Below are positions 1-10,977 of a DNA stretch of 64,000 nucleotides, piece after piece. The notes under the pieces were generated by a model, which was not told the DNA's origin, made no database searches, and saw only the letters and a program-made list of their open reading frames with translations. A program made the translations under genes and the position numbers. Numbering within the stretch: position 1 is the first letter of the stretch; each line of letters begins with the position of its first letter. The DNA comes from Amphirosellinia nigrospora (lineage: Eukaryota > Ascomycota > Sordariomycetes > Xylariales > Xylariaceae): positions 1,054,001 through 1,118,000 of the forward strand of contig SCHM01000002.1 of the NCBI GenBank assembly GCA_004123355.1, read 5' to 3'.

Positions 1-320
1 AATACAACTGACGATGTGTTAGTTTGAAGACAGGATTTGAATCAACAATGCGAGAGCCACATAGTTATGAAGTGGAATGCAAGTTGGAATAAAAATTGGA
101 AAAGAAATTGATCAACTTACTGATTAAGGTCAAGTGTAAGAACGAACCCGGATGATGATAATTGACCACATGATGCTTGCATCGTCGATCCCGCGTCCGA
201 CACTCCCACCGTCTGGCAACTGTTAAGGCTATCGTCTTGATCATCTCGAGGCATATGTATGACGCTCGCAAGCACCCCGGCAAAGGCAGATTGGAAGGCA
301 ACAAAAGCAAGGAGCTTCAT
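1..320 (-). CDS. Secreted CVNH (cyanovirin-N homology) protein, 5' part only
   Basis: The start codon is at 320 and opens a signal peptide (MKLLAFVAFQSAFAGVLAS). The mature start has the spacing of a CVNH repeat: a Ser-Cys pair, 'MQASC' about 13 residues later, then a LDLN strand. A GTAAGT donor at 120 and a CTAAC...CAG acceptor at 9-8 define a 113-nt intron. Splicing it gives DLN-His-Cys-Ile, which is the conserved CVNH 'LNxCI' motif, so the intron and the family call support each other. Only two codons of exon 2 lie inside the window and the rest is off the left edge. CVNH proteins of fungi are carbohydrate-binding lectin-like folds; the ligand here is unknown. Exon 1 is 320-121. Confidence 0.8.
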
Positions 321-976
321 AATTGAAAGAATACTTTGACGAAGGACGATGAAGATTGGTATAGATGAGTTTATCTTAACAGATAAAATACGTATTAATG
401 AGACGGGAGGGTATTGCTACCTATTTTAATGAAGCGATGTTGAAAGATTATACATGATTATATATATCAGGAGACAGTTGAACTAGTGGACAAAGTCCCT
501 TGAATAATTACATTGTTTGATTTCAAGGCGTACATGGCTCAACGATAGGCCTCCAGACTATCCGGGTGGAACTAGTGGGGATCCTTCGGTGGCCACAAGG
601 GGCTATGTATTCAATTTGTCCAGTTAAATACCAGCGCGTTGTTTGGGGGCGCTTTTTCAGCCAGTTAGGTAATTATTATTGGGTGTGGATGCAATCGAAT
701 TGACAACTTATCTTGTTACTTCTAGGGATGTGCGCATTACCATTGATTTTATCCGCGCTGTTGTGACGAGGGCTTGTCTCATGCGGTTGAAACTCGAATA
801 GAATTCGGGGCTCCTCGATAGGGGCTTGCCTTACACGAGGCTGCATTGACTAATAATCCTTCTATTTCATCTGGATGTCCTGGCCTATAAAGAGGGGGGC
901 CGGAGGACACCGGCGATCTGGGACGTTGTGTGGCTCGTGGCCTTGTGGCTTGTCCATACGACACAAACGTCTCGCT
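321..976. other. Intergenic, nothing recognised
   Basis: This is the upstream flank of the CVNH gene. I see no convincing ORF, RNA gene or repeat. A reading frame open from 875 is the upstream extension of the next ORF. Confidence 0.5.
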
Positions 977-1489
977 ATGTTACATGCAAGCGTGGCTGGC
1001 AAGCCCGTGCCAGAGGCTTTCGGCTACGCGAAGAAGTGTAGGGAGACGATGTACCCGTTGTTCGCTCCCCAATTCGTACAAATCAGCGACTCGCAACGAG
1101 AATCACTAGCCCAGAAAATGCAGCTTTCTATTCAGAACAAGATGAAGGAGAGCAAGATCCCATTTGCAGCTGAACTGTACAAGCTCGACGACACTGCCTT
1201 TGCCTCGTGCAAGCTGACCATTCTGTCGAGCGCAGAAGAGGCGCTCAACAGCGGTCTTCGCGAACTCTACGAGTCGAAAGTAGGCCTCTGCTACATCGAT
1301 GCGGGCGGCCAGTGGCAAGCTACGACAACTAAACAGCAGGCCAAAGCTCTCAAGAAGGTGTGGCTAAGCGACGAGGACGTGGAGACGGCGAAGGCCAAGG
1401 GTACGGACTTGAGAGTGATTTATCAGTTGCGATGCAAGAGACAGGAAAAACGACAGAAGTTTAAGGCTGCGGGTTTGGACATGCCTTAG
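977..1489 (+). CDS. Hypothetical intracellular protein, about 170 aa
   Basis: A single open frame runs from 875 to the stop at 1489. I prefer the Met at 977 because the 34 residues before it are Arg/Gly-rich and look like translated leader. The product is hydrophilic and mostly helical in appearance (repeated Glu/Lys/Ala/Gln stretches, for example 'QRESLAQKMQLSIQNKMKE'), ends in a basic RxxKRQEKRQKFK tail, and has no signal peptide or membrane segment. I do not recognise a family. The coding-like composition, intact frame and absence of a better frame on the other strand support it being real, but no homology can be claimed. Confidence 0.5.
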   Translation: MLHASVAGKPVPEAFGYAKKCRETMYPLFAPQFVQISDSQRESLAQKMQLSIQNKMKESKIPFAAELYKLDDTAFASCKLTILSSAEEALNSGLRELYESKVGLCYIDAGGQWQATTTKQQAKALKKVWLSDEDVETAKAKGTDLRVIYQLRCKRQEKRQKFKAAGLDMP

Positions 1490-2532
1490 AACACATACAC
1501 GTTCAGCAAGAATTGAGGAATGGTAAAGACATGGGGCGAGTGCATTACAGGCTTTTCTTCACTGCGTTAGTCATCCGTTCAGGATGGAAGATAGGGAATA
1601 GAAGTGGGCATGTTGCGGAATGTTGGGGGCTTGGCATGTGGCATATCGGATCACAGGCTCTGATCAAGAACTGGGTCGAGTAATGAATTGGCCCACGGTG
1701 ACCGGGTCCACGAGAAAGGAGGTAATCTGGGAATTACTCATCTAATTCGAGTCTCAGTCACGTAAAAATAAGGGGGATCAGTTGATTGAAAGGAATGCAA
1801 TAAATTAATAAAAATCCAAAAATTTAAATGCCCCGCGGTGTGTGTGTTGCCAAGTACAAAGGTAAGATACAGAGGGAATTCTGGTGTTTTTACGTGACCA
1901 GTCCCCTTGTTAATTTGCTCATACACCTCACAAGTCCTACTTCAGTAACGACTCTACTACCGCTGACGGCGTTCGGTCTTCTTCATACAATAATCCGTAA
2001 TTTGTACACAAGACACTTGATTTATTGCAATACGATCGGTTTCAGCATTCTCTTGACCTCAATCAAACAGTGACTCAACTGCTAGGCCAAATTCAGGCAG
2101 ACTAGCAGTTCTTTTTGGGCCCTTTTTTCTATACATCTACGCAACTCACCTTGTCCTTGTTTTACTTATTACTCTGTGATGGTAGAGACAGCGTTATATG
2201 CGTTTTCTCAGTCTAAGCACAGCGGTCTGAACTTGAGGATAAGAGTTGAAAGGAATTTTATTCAGATGATGAAAATAGTCTATGTGAACTGTAAAAAATA
2301 TAGGGAGAATAACAACCTGAAACTTTACTATCCTTAGACCTAAGGAACTAAGAATGTAGTAGTAGTAGAAGAAGAGAAAGTAGCCAACAAGAAAGTAATG
2401 AATATAGAGATCAGAGAATAGAGGGAAAAAACCATTCACCGCGAAAAATAAACAACAGCGAAAATCGCCAGTTGTTACCACCAGGTTTCGAGCTCCCTCT
2501 TATTCTCAAGGGGCCCTAGAGGTAAGACGTAG
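1490..2532. other. Intergenic, AT-rich, nothing recognised
   Basis: This lies between the 3' end of the hypothetical gene and the convergent 3' end of the next secreted-protein gene. It contains AT-rich stretches and a purine-rich 'agtagtagtagaagaag' run near 2355. Short ORFs on both strands are low complexity and not convincing. Confidence 0.5.
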
Positions 2533-3468
2533 TCATATCATCCATGGATCTGTCATGTTCCTGCGCATGAAGTACACTGATCTAGCATCGAGTCTTGCAG
2601 CTAAATCTGGGACATGTTGCATGACGTGAACGGTATGGTAATCACCCGACTCGTCGACAAAGAGGTTGACATATAGGAGAGTAGACTGCATAGTTGAGTA
2701 GTCTATCGTCATAGTCTCATAACCATCGGGAAATGGGTTCTGCCCATTATCCCACTTTGACCACGCAGGCTCGTCTCTATTGACCTGGACCCATTGGTCC
2801 GGAACTGCGGGGTCGAATCCCTTTGCCCTTAAAGTATCCTCGAATGCCTTTCGACCAGCTGGATTCACGATGTTTTCGTCACTGAAAATCTGAAGGTTCT
2901 GCGGATCTCCGCCAGCCTCAATCCAAGCATTGTAGGTAAGAGTTCGCCGATTAGTCGGCAAGTCTCTCGGTTGATGAGTCATTGGAACTTCCGTGGTAAA
3001 CACTCCGTCAGTGTGAAATGCGCCGGCCTGCATGTTCGTCTGGTAGGTGTATATTGGGCCTGCCCCGTACGCGGCTTGATGCGATGCGTCAGGCGCAATT
3101 GTGTTCCCCTGCCAGCTACTCTGCGCAACATGGTCGTATAAAGCATTGCTCTCGTCGTTGAAATTAAAGGGCTTCGGTGGATATTCGCTCTCGTCTTGCT
3201 GTGTGCGCTGCATTCCCCAACTGCTTAGTTCAGAATCGGCATCAGCGCGGCTTGCCCCCTTTTTCAGCTTCGAACTCTTTTTGGAGCTTTTGGAACCTGA
3301 TCCGGAGCTGCCGCCCTTACTACTGCCGCCAGGCTTGCCACGTGCATCTAAAGAGATGCTATTGACAGAAGTAGCAAGGTCTTTGGGCGTAATGGCAAAG
3401 CCAGAGACCAAGGCGAAGTTTAGGAGAAGACTGAAGCCAGCAGCTATGAGTGTCTTGTTGGCCTTCAT
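2533..3468 (-). CDS. Secreted hypothetical protein with basic Gly/Ser/Lys linker
   Basis: The frame is open from 3531, but the Met at 3468 starts a clean signal peptide (Lys-rich n-region, then a Leu/Ala/Val core ending ...VSGFA), so it is the likely start and gives about 311 aa. After the signal comes a short propeptide-like stretch ending SLDARGK, then a low-complexity Gly/Ser/Lys block (residues about 45-75). A globular region rich in Asn, Tyr, Trp and Asp follows to the C terminus (DPWMI). There is no cysteine framework, so this is not a classic small cysteine-rich effector. I cannot assign a family. It is intronless. Its neighbours on both sides are also secreted-type genes. Confidence 0.65.
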   Translation of the reverse strand: MKANKTLIAAGFSLLLNFALVSGFAITPKDLATSVNSISLDARGKPGGSSKGGSSGSGSKSSKKSSKLKKGASRADADSELSSWGMQRTQQDESEYPPKPFNFNDESNALYDHVAQSSWQGNTIAPDASHQAAYGAGPIYTYQTNMQAGAFHTDGVFTTEVPMTHQPRDLPTNRRTLTYNAWIEAGGDPQNLQIFSDENIVNPAGRKAFEDTLRAKGFDPAVPDQWVQVNRDEPAWSKWDNGQNPFPDGYETMTIDYSTMQSTLLYVNLFVDESGDYHTVHVMQHVPDLAARLDARSVYFMRRNMTDPWMI

Positions 3469-4796
3469 GTTGGAACGTTGGTAAAGCTGTGGGTTTTGAA
3501 TCGAGTTTGTTTCAAAACAGTTTTGACTCAAGGTGAAGAGTGAATTTTACGAGGCAATAAAACGATAGTAGATATCTTGGGATTCTGTAACAAAACAATC
3601 TGCAGATTCTTGTGGTCTTAAATAATCTCGAAGTGGAATAATACTTGTTCTGTTGTGTCTTTTAGTTGGCTCGTCACAGTGATAGACGGACTTGCAACTG
3701 TTGTTGCAAGCATAACCTCGGCATTCCACTGAAACTTCATAACACAGTATAGGCACCAAAATGGACACTAAGTACATAACAAGTTCAAGTTCCCATTGTG
3801 GGATGGTAGAGTAAGATTACCATGTGGCTATGGCTGGCTCCTTGCGGCAACATAGCGCATGTCTCCCGCTGTCTAACACGCCAACGATGATTATGCAAGT
3901 ACGGCTAACGAACGGTGTGTAGGTAGAAGCGTGATCCAACAGAGCTTGTAAGGAGTTATTGGGCGGAGGAATGCCATGTTCCTCGCGAAACGTTAGGCCG
4001 GATCTCTGGTTGACAGGGCATGTTAGGTGGGCATGTTGGGCCACAAGAACAATTCCTAGTGAGGCCATGTAAGGATTGGCAAAATAGGATGCTGGTAATG
4101 TTTTGCATACGTTGGTTTCAAAATAATAATATCATTTATCCTCCTCCTCAGTGGGAACTGTGTTGTTAGTTCGGCTCAGGATGTGCCCTGTTGCATCGGT
4201 GCCGCCATTGTTGGTGGAACCCTGCTGGCGTGGGTGCACGAAGACCATGCTTGTGCCGCTGACTTGATCCTTCGACACGATGCACTGAGCCTCCGAGGCC
4301 TAGTGCATTTAGGAGACATAATTAAACTCTTCATTAGTTGAAGAACTGGGAAAGTTATTCGCTGTCAAAATACTAACAAGTAGCTATTCCCAACTTTGTC
4401 GCTTACCTGCAGGTGACAGTATTGTCACCCCTTTAATCTAGCGTTACCTTAGAAGAAAAATTTGCGTAATTCATTATACGTTTCTACTCTAAATAACTTT
4501 GCTAAGTAGTCTAAGTCGCAGTACAAAGTCTGTGGGCGACACGCTAAGGAGCTAGGTAGAGAAGAGGTTCACTGGTGGTAGCTCGCATTGGCTTAGTCCA
4601 AGAACAGTTCCATTTCAATAAGTTCGTAACATAATTTATAAGAATAGCAAATGTTGAGAAGAATATAATCTAGAGCAATACACAGTATATACATATATTT
4701 GATCATGCCGCAAGTTCCCGAAGCTCGAGGGGAGTTGCGAGATAGACTGAGAATTGCACACCATGTTCCTGTCCCGGGCCTGAATCCAGTTCCATT
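3469..4796. other. Intergenic; possible small Cys-containing ORF at 3547-3777
   Basis: This is the 5' flank of the secreted gene at 2533-3468 and the 3' flank of the gene at 4797-6021. A minus-strand ORF at 3547-3777 (76 aa) starts with a hydrophobic stretch and has a cluster of cysteines. It lies in the expected promoter/5'UTR of the neighbouring gene, so I do not call it. The rest holds nothing I recognise. Confidence 0.4.
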
Positions 4797-6021
4797 TTAG
4801 GTGGTATCGACCATGGTAAACAAACCAATAGCCTTCCTGCCCTGCTTAGTGGCTGGAGCTAAAACGGGGAGACAATATTCCTGGTTGGGTAGAGATGTGA
4901 GTTCCTTGACATCACACCCGGAGAATGTTCCATTTGTGCCTATAGCCCGCCTTGGTCAGCTTATTACATAACATCGAACTAAAAGGAGTAGTTACGGTGC
5001 CTTTAACATACACTGGAGAACTTGTTTGAAGGATGGGAAGCCCCATCTCCCTTGGGGAAGAGTCAGAGTTTCCGACGCCGAAACAGTCTGCCCATTAGTT
5101 GCAGAAGAAGAGATATCAAAACCAAGGGTCGTCGTTTCCGAAAATATGCCTTCGATCCCTGCCTGAATTGATTCGGAAACTGAGAGAGAAGAGCTACTCA
5201 TAAGCTGAACTTCAGTTGAGAACATCTCGTCCCAGGAGCAGGGGCCGCCGCCGAGGTCCTGTCCCGAAGGGCACTGCAAAAGATTATCCACCTGGACCGA
5301 CGGCAGGTAAGTGTAGCGGACTTCGGTGGAGTTTTTAAATTGACATTTTGACACATCAGTACCGCTCCGCTTGCTGTTGTTGCCTGGCTGGGGATGACTC
5401 TGAAGCGGCAACTTTGATATGGCCTTAGGGCTTCGTTCTAAACCACGAGGCAGAGGTGGCGCATAAGGAAGAACGGGATCTGAGACGCCGTCATAGCCTC
5501 GAGCGACTCGGCAACCGGTGCCGCAACAGTACCTCAATGAGACGTTAGCAAAACCCCATGACACCAATTGCATAAAGTTTCGCTCACGACATTGCAATAT
5601 TCTCAGCATCAAACGTGACGCTAGGGCATGCTGAAGATCTACTGACCCTGCGGTAGGCTTGCCAACAAGGGCCAGTTGCGATTTGTTCTGGAAGCTGATC
5701 TGCAGGCGGGCCTCGGTTGTAAAAGACTACTTCGCACCCTTTTGCGATTGCGAGAGTGTCGACATAAGCAATGACCTGCTGGCTGTGCGTGTCTTTGGTC
5801 CAGCCATTAAAAATTGTCCCTTTCAGATCTGCACAGGCGAAACCTTGATTGGGATCGTCATTGTCCCAAGGAATCTGGAGGATATTGGACTCCGTGCTTG
5901 GATCTCCGCGTGTGCAGTCTGAACTGTTCCAAAGTGTGAGTTGGAAATCTCTGGCAAGGACTTGAGTAGCTAGTAGGCTGACCACAAGTCCGAACCAGCT
6001 GAGTTTACGGTTCTTGGCCAT
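4797..6021 (-). CDS. Three-exon secreted Cys-containing protein, Ser/Thr-rich central strands
   Basis: Exons are 6021-5588, 5532-5012 and 4939-4797. Intron 1 has donor GTGAGC and a GCTAAC branch 10-15 nt before its AG. Intron 2 has donor GTATGT and a CTGAC branch. Both keep frame exactly, and the second join recreates a Cys codon. The Met at 6021 starts a signal peptide (ending ...TQVLARD); the upstream in-frame Met at 6090 is less likely. The N-terminal third contains several paired Cys and a WNSSDC motif. The middle (exon 2) has long Ser/Thr-rich alternating-polarity strands (around 'SLSVSESIQAGIEGIFSETT'). This resembles the amphipathic hairpin region of aerolysin-type beta-pore proteins, but I cannot prove that fold. 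The C-terminal exon carries Cys-x(n)-Gly-x-Cys pairs. The gene is intact. Pore-forming, lectin-like or structural roles are all open. Confidence 0.6.
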
Positions 6022-6906
6022 GGCCAAAGACACGAGTTGTTTTTTGGAACTAAAAGAGATGTAGTAGATGTAGAAGATGTAAGAACCCAATCGTTAAAAT
6101 TGAACACAATGGGTCAGACCTGGAAAGATATTATTTTGTTCTCGATGCACTGGGTTCTCTCAGTTCATAACCTCGATGATCGATCCTCCACTAAGACGAC
6201 GTTGTCTTGGCCTTTGAAGCGATGTTGTTGGTTAGTAATTACTAATTTGACGACCGGGGGCAAAGCGGCGTCAAATCTACCCACTCTTACTAACAGCACA
6301 AACCACGAACCATAAACAATGCAAGCACTAACACGAGGCTCTTGTTTTCGAATATTCCTATTTCGCAATTTGGCTTACCAACACCTTCAGTTGACTACCC
6401 CGCACCTCTGCTTCGCCTCTGCCTTCCCAACCCGTTTCTTGATATCTTCCTTAAAATAGCCGTTACTAGCACAATGCGGCGATCCATCATGAGACTAACT
6501 TAATGGTAATACATCTTAATACGCACCTTCGTATAGTTTCTACACACATAAAATATACCTCAAAAGGCCAGTAGGATTGAGCCTGAAGGAACCGTATCTG
6601 AAACACTCATTATCGGCGCATTCATGTCACGATGGCAATCCAAAGAGCGGTACTTGCTGTTCTCTTCCTTGAGAAGAGTTAATTCTATGTTAGGGCGGCT
6701 TTGACAACATTCATGGCCTAACAGCCAACTTGTAAAGAAAACGAATATTGGAAAGAGCTTCGATTTCCTCAGAAACTGGCCAATATAAAACATGAAGGTG
6801 TTAAGGGGTATTTCCCAGTTCAATGAGACACAAAGCTCTTATGAAACAGAACCAACCGATATCGCCGAGTTCGCCTCTGATTCATACGCTTGCATTTTCT
6901 CACACC
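6022..6906. promoter_or_regulatory. Divergent promoter region between two secreted-protein genes
   Basis: This 0.9 kb region separates start codons firing in opposite directions (6021 minus, 6907 plus), so it must hold both promoters. I see no clear TATA or named operator. A run of short ORFs on both strands has no coding character. Confidence 0.4.
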
Positions 6907-7788
6907 ATGTCTCCAGCATCAGCAACCCACATGATCTCCCCCAAAAGGCTTCTTGCCTTTGGGGTCTCACTCTTGTCTCTTACTCCAGTGACCAATGCCT
7001 GGATGTTAGAGTTCTGGTCTGGCCAGGCAGATTGCAACTACAAGGTCAGCGATACTGGAAGGAAAATCGGCGCCGACACTTCGCGCGGCGGTATAGATCA
7101 TATGTCGAACAACTGCATGTCGCTCAGCTATGACCCAGACACATATGGCCTCGTCTCCATGAGAGTGACGGGTTGGACTGGAGACTGTGCTATCGCCCTC
7201 TGGTCCGACAAGTCTGGTTCGATTCCATGCCGGGCAGAAGTGCCCTTTGGCATAGACGAAGATTCGCAACCGCCCGACTACGTCTTCACTTTAAAGTCTC
7301 CTGCGGCTACGATGGCCACAGACGAGGACGGAAATGACTATGCGTGTATTAGCCCACTCTACGAGTACGTCGCCTCGAACTCGGGCTTTCTGGGATACGT
7401 TGCCTACTCTTGTGGTGGCAATGGGACGATATTGGTCGATGAGTTTGATAATGATTACGACGGCGAGCAGGTCGAATCGCTTATCAAATCGCTCACTGCT
7501 ACTGCTACCACTACAAGCACCGCCCACAAAATATCCACCCATAAGAGCTCTAAGGTCACTACTCGTACCTCAAGTCACCCTTCAGGCGCTACTTTAGCTA
7601 CTACTCATACATCAGATCACCATTCAAGCGCCATCGCAGCTACTACTCACACCTCACACGATAATACGAGTACTTCTTCCTCTGGAGAAAGCTATCCTAC
7701 GTATCCTGCTTCGAGAAAGCTGAGGATCGGCATTCCGTCCGGTCTTCCGCCTCGACCGACCACACTCTTGGAGAGGAGGTTGCATTGA
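6907..7788 (+). CDS. Secreted protein with Ser/Thr/His-rich C-terminal tail
   Basis: The frame is open from 6823. Met 6907 or Met 6931 (MISPKRLLAFGVSLLSLT) opens a signal peptide cleaved near TNA-W. The globular part (about 160 residues) begins WMLEFWSGQADC and contains at least six Cys and many Gly/Asp/Tyr residues, fitting a disulphide-bonded extracellular domain. The last 110 residues are a Ser/Thr/His-rich repetitive tail (TTHTS..HHSS..TTHTS), a likely O-glycosylated linker. There is no C-terminal hydrophobic segment, so it is not GPI-anchored. The family is unknown. It is intronless. It is one of four secreted-type genes in the first 8 kb. Confidence 0.65.
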   Translation: MSPASATHMISPKRLLAFGVSLLSLTPVTNAWMLEFWSGQADCNYKVSDTGRKIGADTSRGGIDHMSNNCMSLSYDPDTYGLVSMRVTGWTGDCAIALWSDKSGSIPCRAEVPFGIDEDSQPPDYVFTLKSPAATMATDEDGNDYACISPLYEYVASNSGFLGYVAYSCGGNGTILVDEFDNDYDGEQVESLIKSLTATATTTSTAHKISTHKSSKVTTRTSSHPSGATLATTHTSDHHSSAIAATTHTSHDNTSTSSSGESYPTYPASRKLRIGIPSGLPPRPTTLLERRLH

Positions 7789-9263
7789 AATTGTTGTTAA
7801 AACATAACAGGACGAGGGTATTGCAGTATGATGTTTTTCTCCAGTGTATTCTTTCGAGATTTCTTTTGTTTATATTCCGTTTCTTATGCCGATGGCTTTA
7901 CACACTCGCTCAACCTTTACCTCAGGCAAGGATGTGATAAATTTTTCACCTGAACGAATTATTCTTGTTCTTGAATTGACTAGTATTTCATGCCTCTGAT
8001 GCCTTTGCCTAACTCTCTAAAAAGATCGATCAAAGCTGTGCCTGTGAACTGAGAACTTCATAAGAATCCAAGGCCTCTTATTGATATCTAGGTTGTCATT
8101 CAGTTTGGCTCCTCGCACTATTGCGGTAAACTAAACTCTCGCGGGCAATCTATAAATTGATCGCATAAGGAAAGCAGCCCTGTTGCCGACAGCAACTGTC
8201 ACATGGACTAGCGATAGGACATAGCTACAGGAGCCACGCAGAGTCCTGGAGAGTCCTGAAAAGTCCTGGAAGGCCGATATCACTCCGATCATCTTCGTGG
8301 GCTAAGACATAGGCATATTGGCATAATAGCATTGGTCGGCATAGCCTCGACCTCTGTCGAGGAGTCATACTCTTGGAGGCCTGCGAGGAACCAAAGGTCC
8401 TAGAATTCGTCTATGCAGTGAAGGCATGGGCGAGGTTACATTGGTGTCAGAATCAGGGAACCAGAGCCCCTAGACACCCCAAAAAGGTTATTAGCTGAAT
8501 TAAACTCCAAATTCCAAGCGCTTAAACACAAGCCGTTGTCACAACAACCTATATAGCAGCAGTTCAGATGGAATTTCTACCTTGGGCTTGCCACGGAACA
8601 GAATCGTAGAACTCAACCACAACACTACCAAAGAGTATAAAGTAGTCAAGTCGAACAATTGGCCGTCTGTAGCTCTTATATATGTACAGTTACAAAGTTC
8701 CCCATACAAAGTAAAGTAGGCAAGATGACTTACGTAGTGTTGAATATCCAGAACTAGGTTCATACTCCTCACAATCTAACATGAGCTTAAAATAAGAACT
8801 ATATTTGACTAATAACTCCGTTTAGGGGCTAAGGAGTCCTCGGTTAGCTTCCAACGTAGCCTCACTCTCGACTATCTGTTCATATCTAGGACTCTGATCT
8901 ACAATTTGGTCTTAATTCGTTCAAGATCTGATTTTATGTCACAAGGATCTGAGCTATTGACATACTGGGCTTATGGAGTCTCACGAGTCTCAGACCTTTA
9001 CCGAAAACCGAGATAGATGATTGAGACGCGCAGACTCCGGCTATATGGGTCTATGAAGTTCTGTGAGGCTGTAGAATAGATACAAAGCTATTTCGAGCAT
9101 CAAAATCACGGAATCCGCCTGCCTAGCATAGAGAAGATATATCTTCATGGTACCTTCGGCAACAAAGAGGATTATAGTGAACTTGGATTTGATTCCAACC
9201 TTATGTTAAAATTTAGGCTTCTTATGTGTATATTTTCGTGATGCTCACTGGGCAGTATGCCCC
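7789..9263. other. Gene desert with LTR-like relic
   Basis: No convincing ORF. Contains the LTR-like segment annotated separately (8181-8458), a short 'gagtcctggAgagtcctg' triplication at about 8240-8270, and otherwise stop-rich sequence consistent with a decayed retroelement. Confidence 0.45.
8181..8458 (+). mobile_element. Possible solo LTR plus primer-binding site of a retrotransposon
   Basis: A 260-bp segment begins TGTTG (8181) and ends TTACA (8440), giving the TG...CA boundary expected of an LTR. It is followed at once by ttggtgtcagaatcaggg (8441-8458), which resembles the TGGTATCAGA-type primer-binding site downstream of many Ty3/Gypsy-like 5' LTRs. I found no second LTR copy and no gag/pol frame, so it would be a relic. 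Boundaries and call are inferred from short signals only. Confidence 0.3.
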
Positions 9264-10977
9264 TCAAGGCCAATTATTAAATGTCTCACCCTGGGGAAGA
9301 GGTAGCTGTAAATGATTTTGCCACAGGTGCTGCCGAAAGGGTAAGGCCTGTTGTAGTAAGAAATCCTGGCCCACACCCTCGTGCACCAGGACATCTACCA
9401 TCGAATCCAACTCGTGTAACTTGGCGATTGCCATGGCCCATCCACCTGTCTCCGGGGTGTCTAGCCTAGCTCCGTGGTCTCGAAGTAAACGAAACATATC
9501 CATCCGCTCTTTAAATACGGCGAGAACGATGGGGGCGGACAGCCTTCGTTTATGTCTGTGATTTTACCTCAATAGCATCTTGACGATGGCAATGTTCCCC
9601 TTCCTATCAGTCATTAGAATGTATGAATCAAAAGTGAAAAATCAGGGGTGGCTTATCAACGCCTTTTGAACGAGCATGTATAGCAGTTATAGATATGCGG
9701 ACAGGAGCAAGAAACGAATAGAAGAAGTGGAGAACGTATTATCGCATAAAACCTACCAAACTGCAAACAATATAGGCGAATATGGTGAAAGCGGAAGGTT
9801 GGGATCTGCGCCGGCCTCAAGTAGAAGCCTGACGATCGTTTCACTATTAGATCGGACAGCCGAAAGAAGAGGAGCTTGGTTACGCGTGCGGTTAGTGTAG
9901 TTGGGCTCTGCGCCCCCATCGAGGACATAACGCACCATCTCTACTTTGGAACGATAAGCTTGGCGTTGAAGCCAGGCAGTTCGGGACCCACCATTGTAAT
10001 ACTCAAATACTTTACTATCAGGTCCTAGCATAGCAGCTAGTCGTTCGTAGATTTTGGGAAATGGCGTGGCACGGATGGCGTTTTCGAGCACCCAGATGTC
10101 CGGATGCCCTCTGCGTTCTGCTTTTGTCTTGGGCAAATGGATTGGTCTCGTGTCGAGGGCGAAGTCGGAGGGAGCTGGGTGGTTGTGTGAACCAATACAG
10201 AGGAGAATTTCGCGCTGTTGAAGATACGGCAGAAGGCCCGTGTCTCGGTACTCGGCAAGGCACGAAAGTAATAATTTGATCATATCGAGGTTTCCTTTTA
10301 ATGCGGCTGCGTGAAAGGCCGAGCCAAAGACCTTGCTGCGAATGTCATTCCGCAGATCTGCTACTCCGCAAAACTCGACACCGTCGGCGATTAGACTTTT
10401 GACATATGATTGTCTGCCCAGGTAGATAGCAGCAACGTACATATCTGCCTTGAGGTCGTCGTCAGAACATTCATCTGGCTCTTCAGTTCTGGGTTTTCGG
10501 AGCAGTGCATCACAACTGATCTCCATGGCTAGGTCTATGAGAGAAGGCAATACATTCTCATTTTCCGTATCGCCATCTTGTTCGCAGAGGGCTTCTGCAG
10601 CCCGACGAATCCGACCAAGCGGGGATGTAGTTGAAGTTTCCCGTGGTACTTGGTAGATTATATACGAGCGGACATAGAAAATAGAGTCTCGCCGCGAACG
10701 ATTGCCCCGGGCAACATGTTCGATATTAATAGGAGGGCCGACGAGCTCGCTCAGAAGACGAATGCGAAATATAGCATAGTCGATATTGGTTTTAAATTGG
10801 TCTAGAAGAATGTGAATCGTAAATTGCAGGTCACCTAAGAGTAGTGGGATAGCGGGATTGGCGACGTACGACTGACAACCCGCATTCGCATCACGCGGCC
10901 CCGAATTGGCGCGACCTTACAATGTTCTCAAATATTGATCTTGCACGAGCTCCCGGCGGCAGTCCAAAGAGATCCAT
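9264..10977 (-). CDS. Ankyrin-repeat protein with an in-frame stop near its 3' end
   Basis: The Met at 10977 begins MDLFGLPPGARARSIFENI. Intron 1 (10920-10872, GTAAGG...CAG) keeps frame. Exon 2 has an N-terminal helical region and ankyrin repeats: FHAAALKGNLDMIKLLL and PLLSAVRSNSETIVRLLLEAGADPNLP. Intron 2 starts at GTAGGT (about 9757) and ends near 9615 (TCTAAT branch...GATAG). The join gives LFAVWKGNIAIVKMLL, a continuing ankyrin helix pair. Nine codons later a TAA (9566-9564) interrupts the frame, yet the same frame continues with NHRHKRRLSAPIVLAVFKERMDMFRLLRDHGARLDTPE. That is clearly further ankyrin sequence, down to 9264. No normal-sized intron removes the stop in phase. It is either a nonsense mutation or local sequence error. 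The expected function is protein-protein interaction; the partner is unknown. Confidence 0.65.

Noticed and set aside
3547-3777. 76-aa possible small cysteine-rich secreted protein
   Set aside because: Lies within the 5' flank of a same-strand gene and lacks a clear signal cleavage site; kept only as a note.
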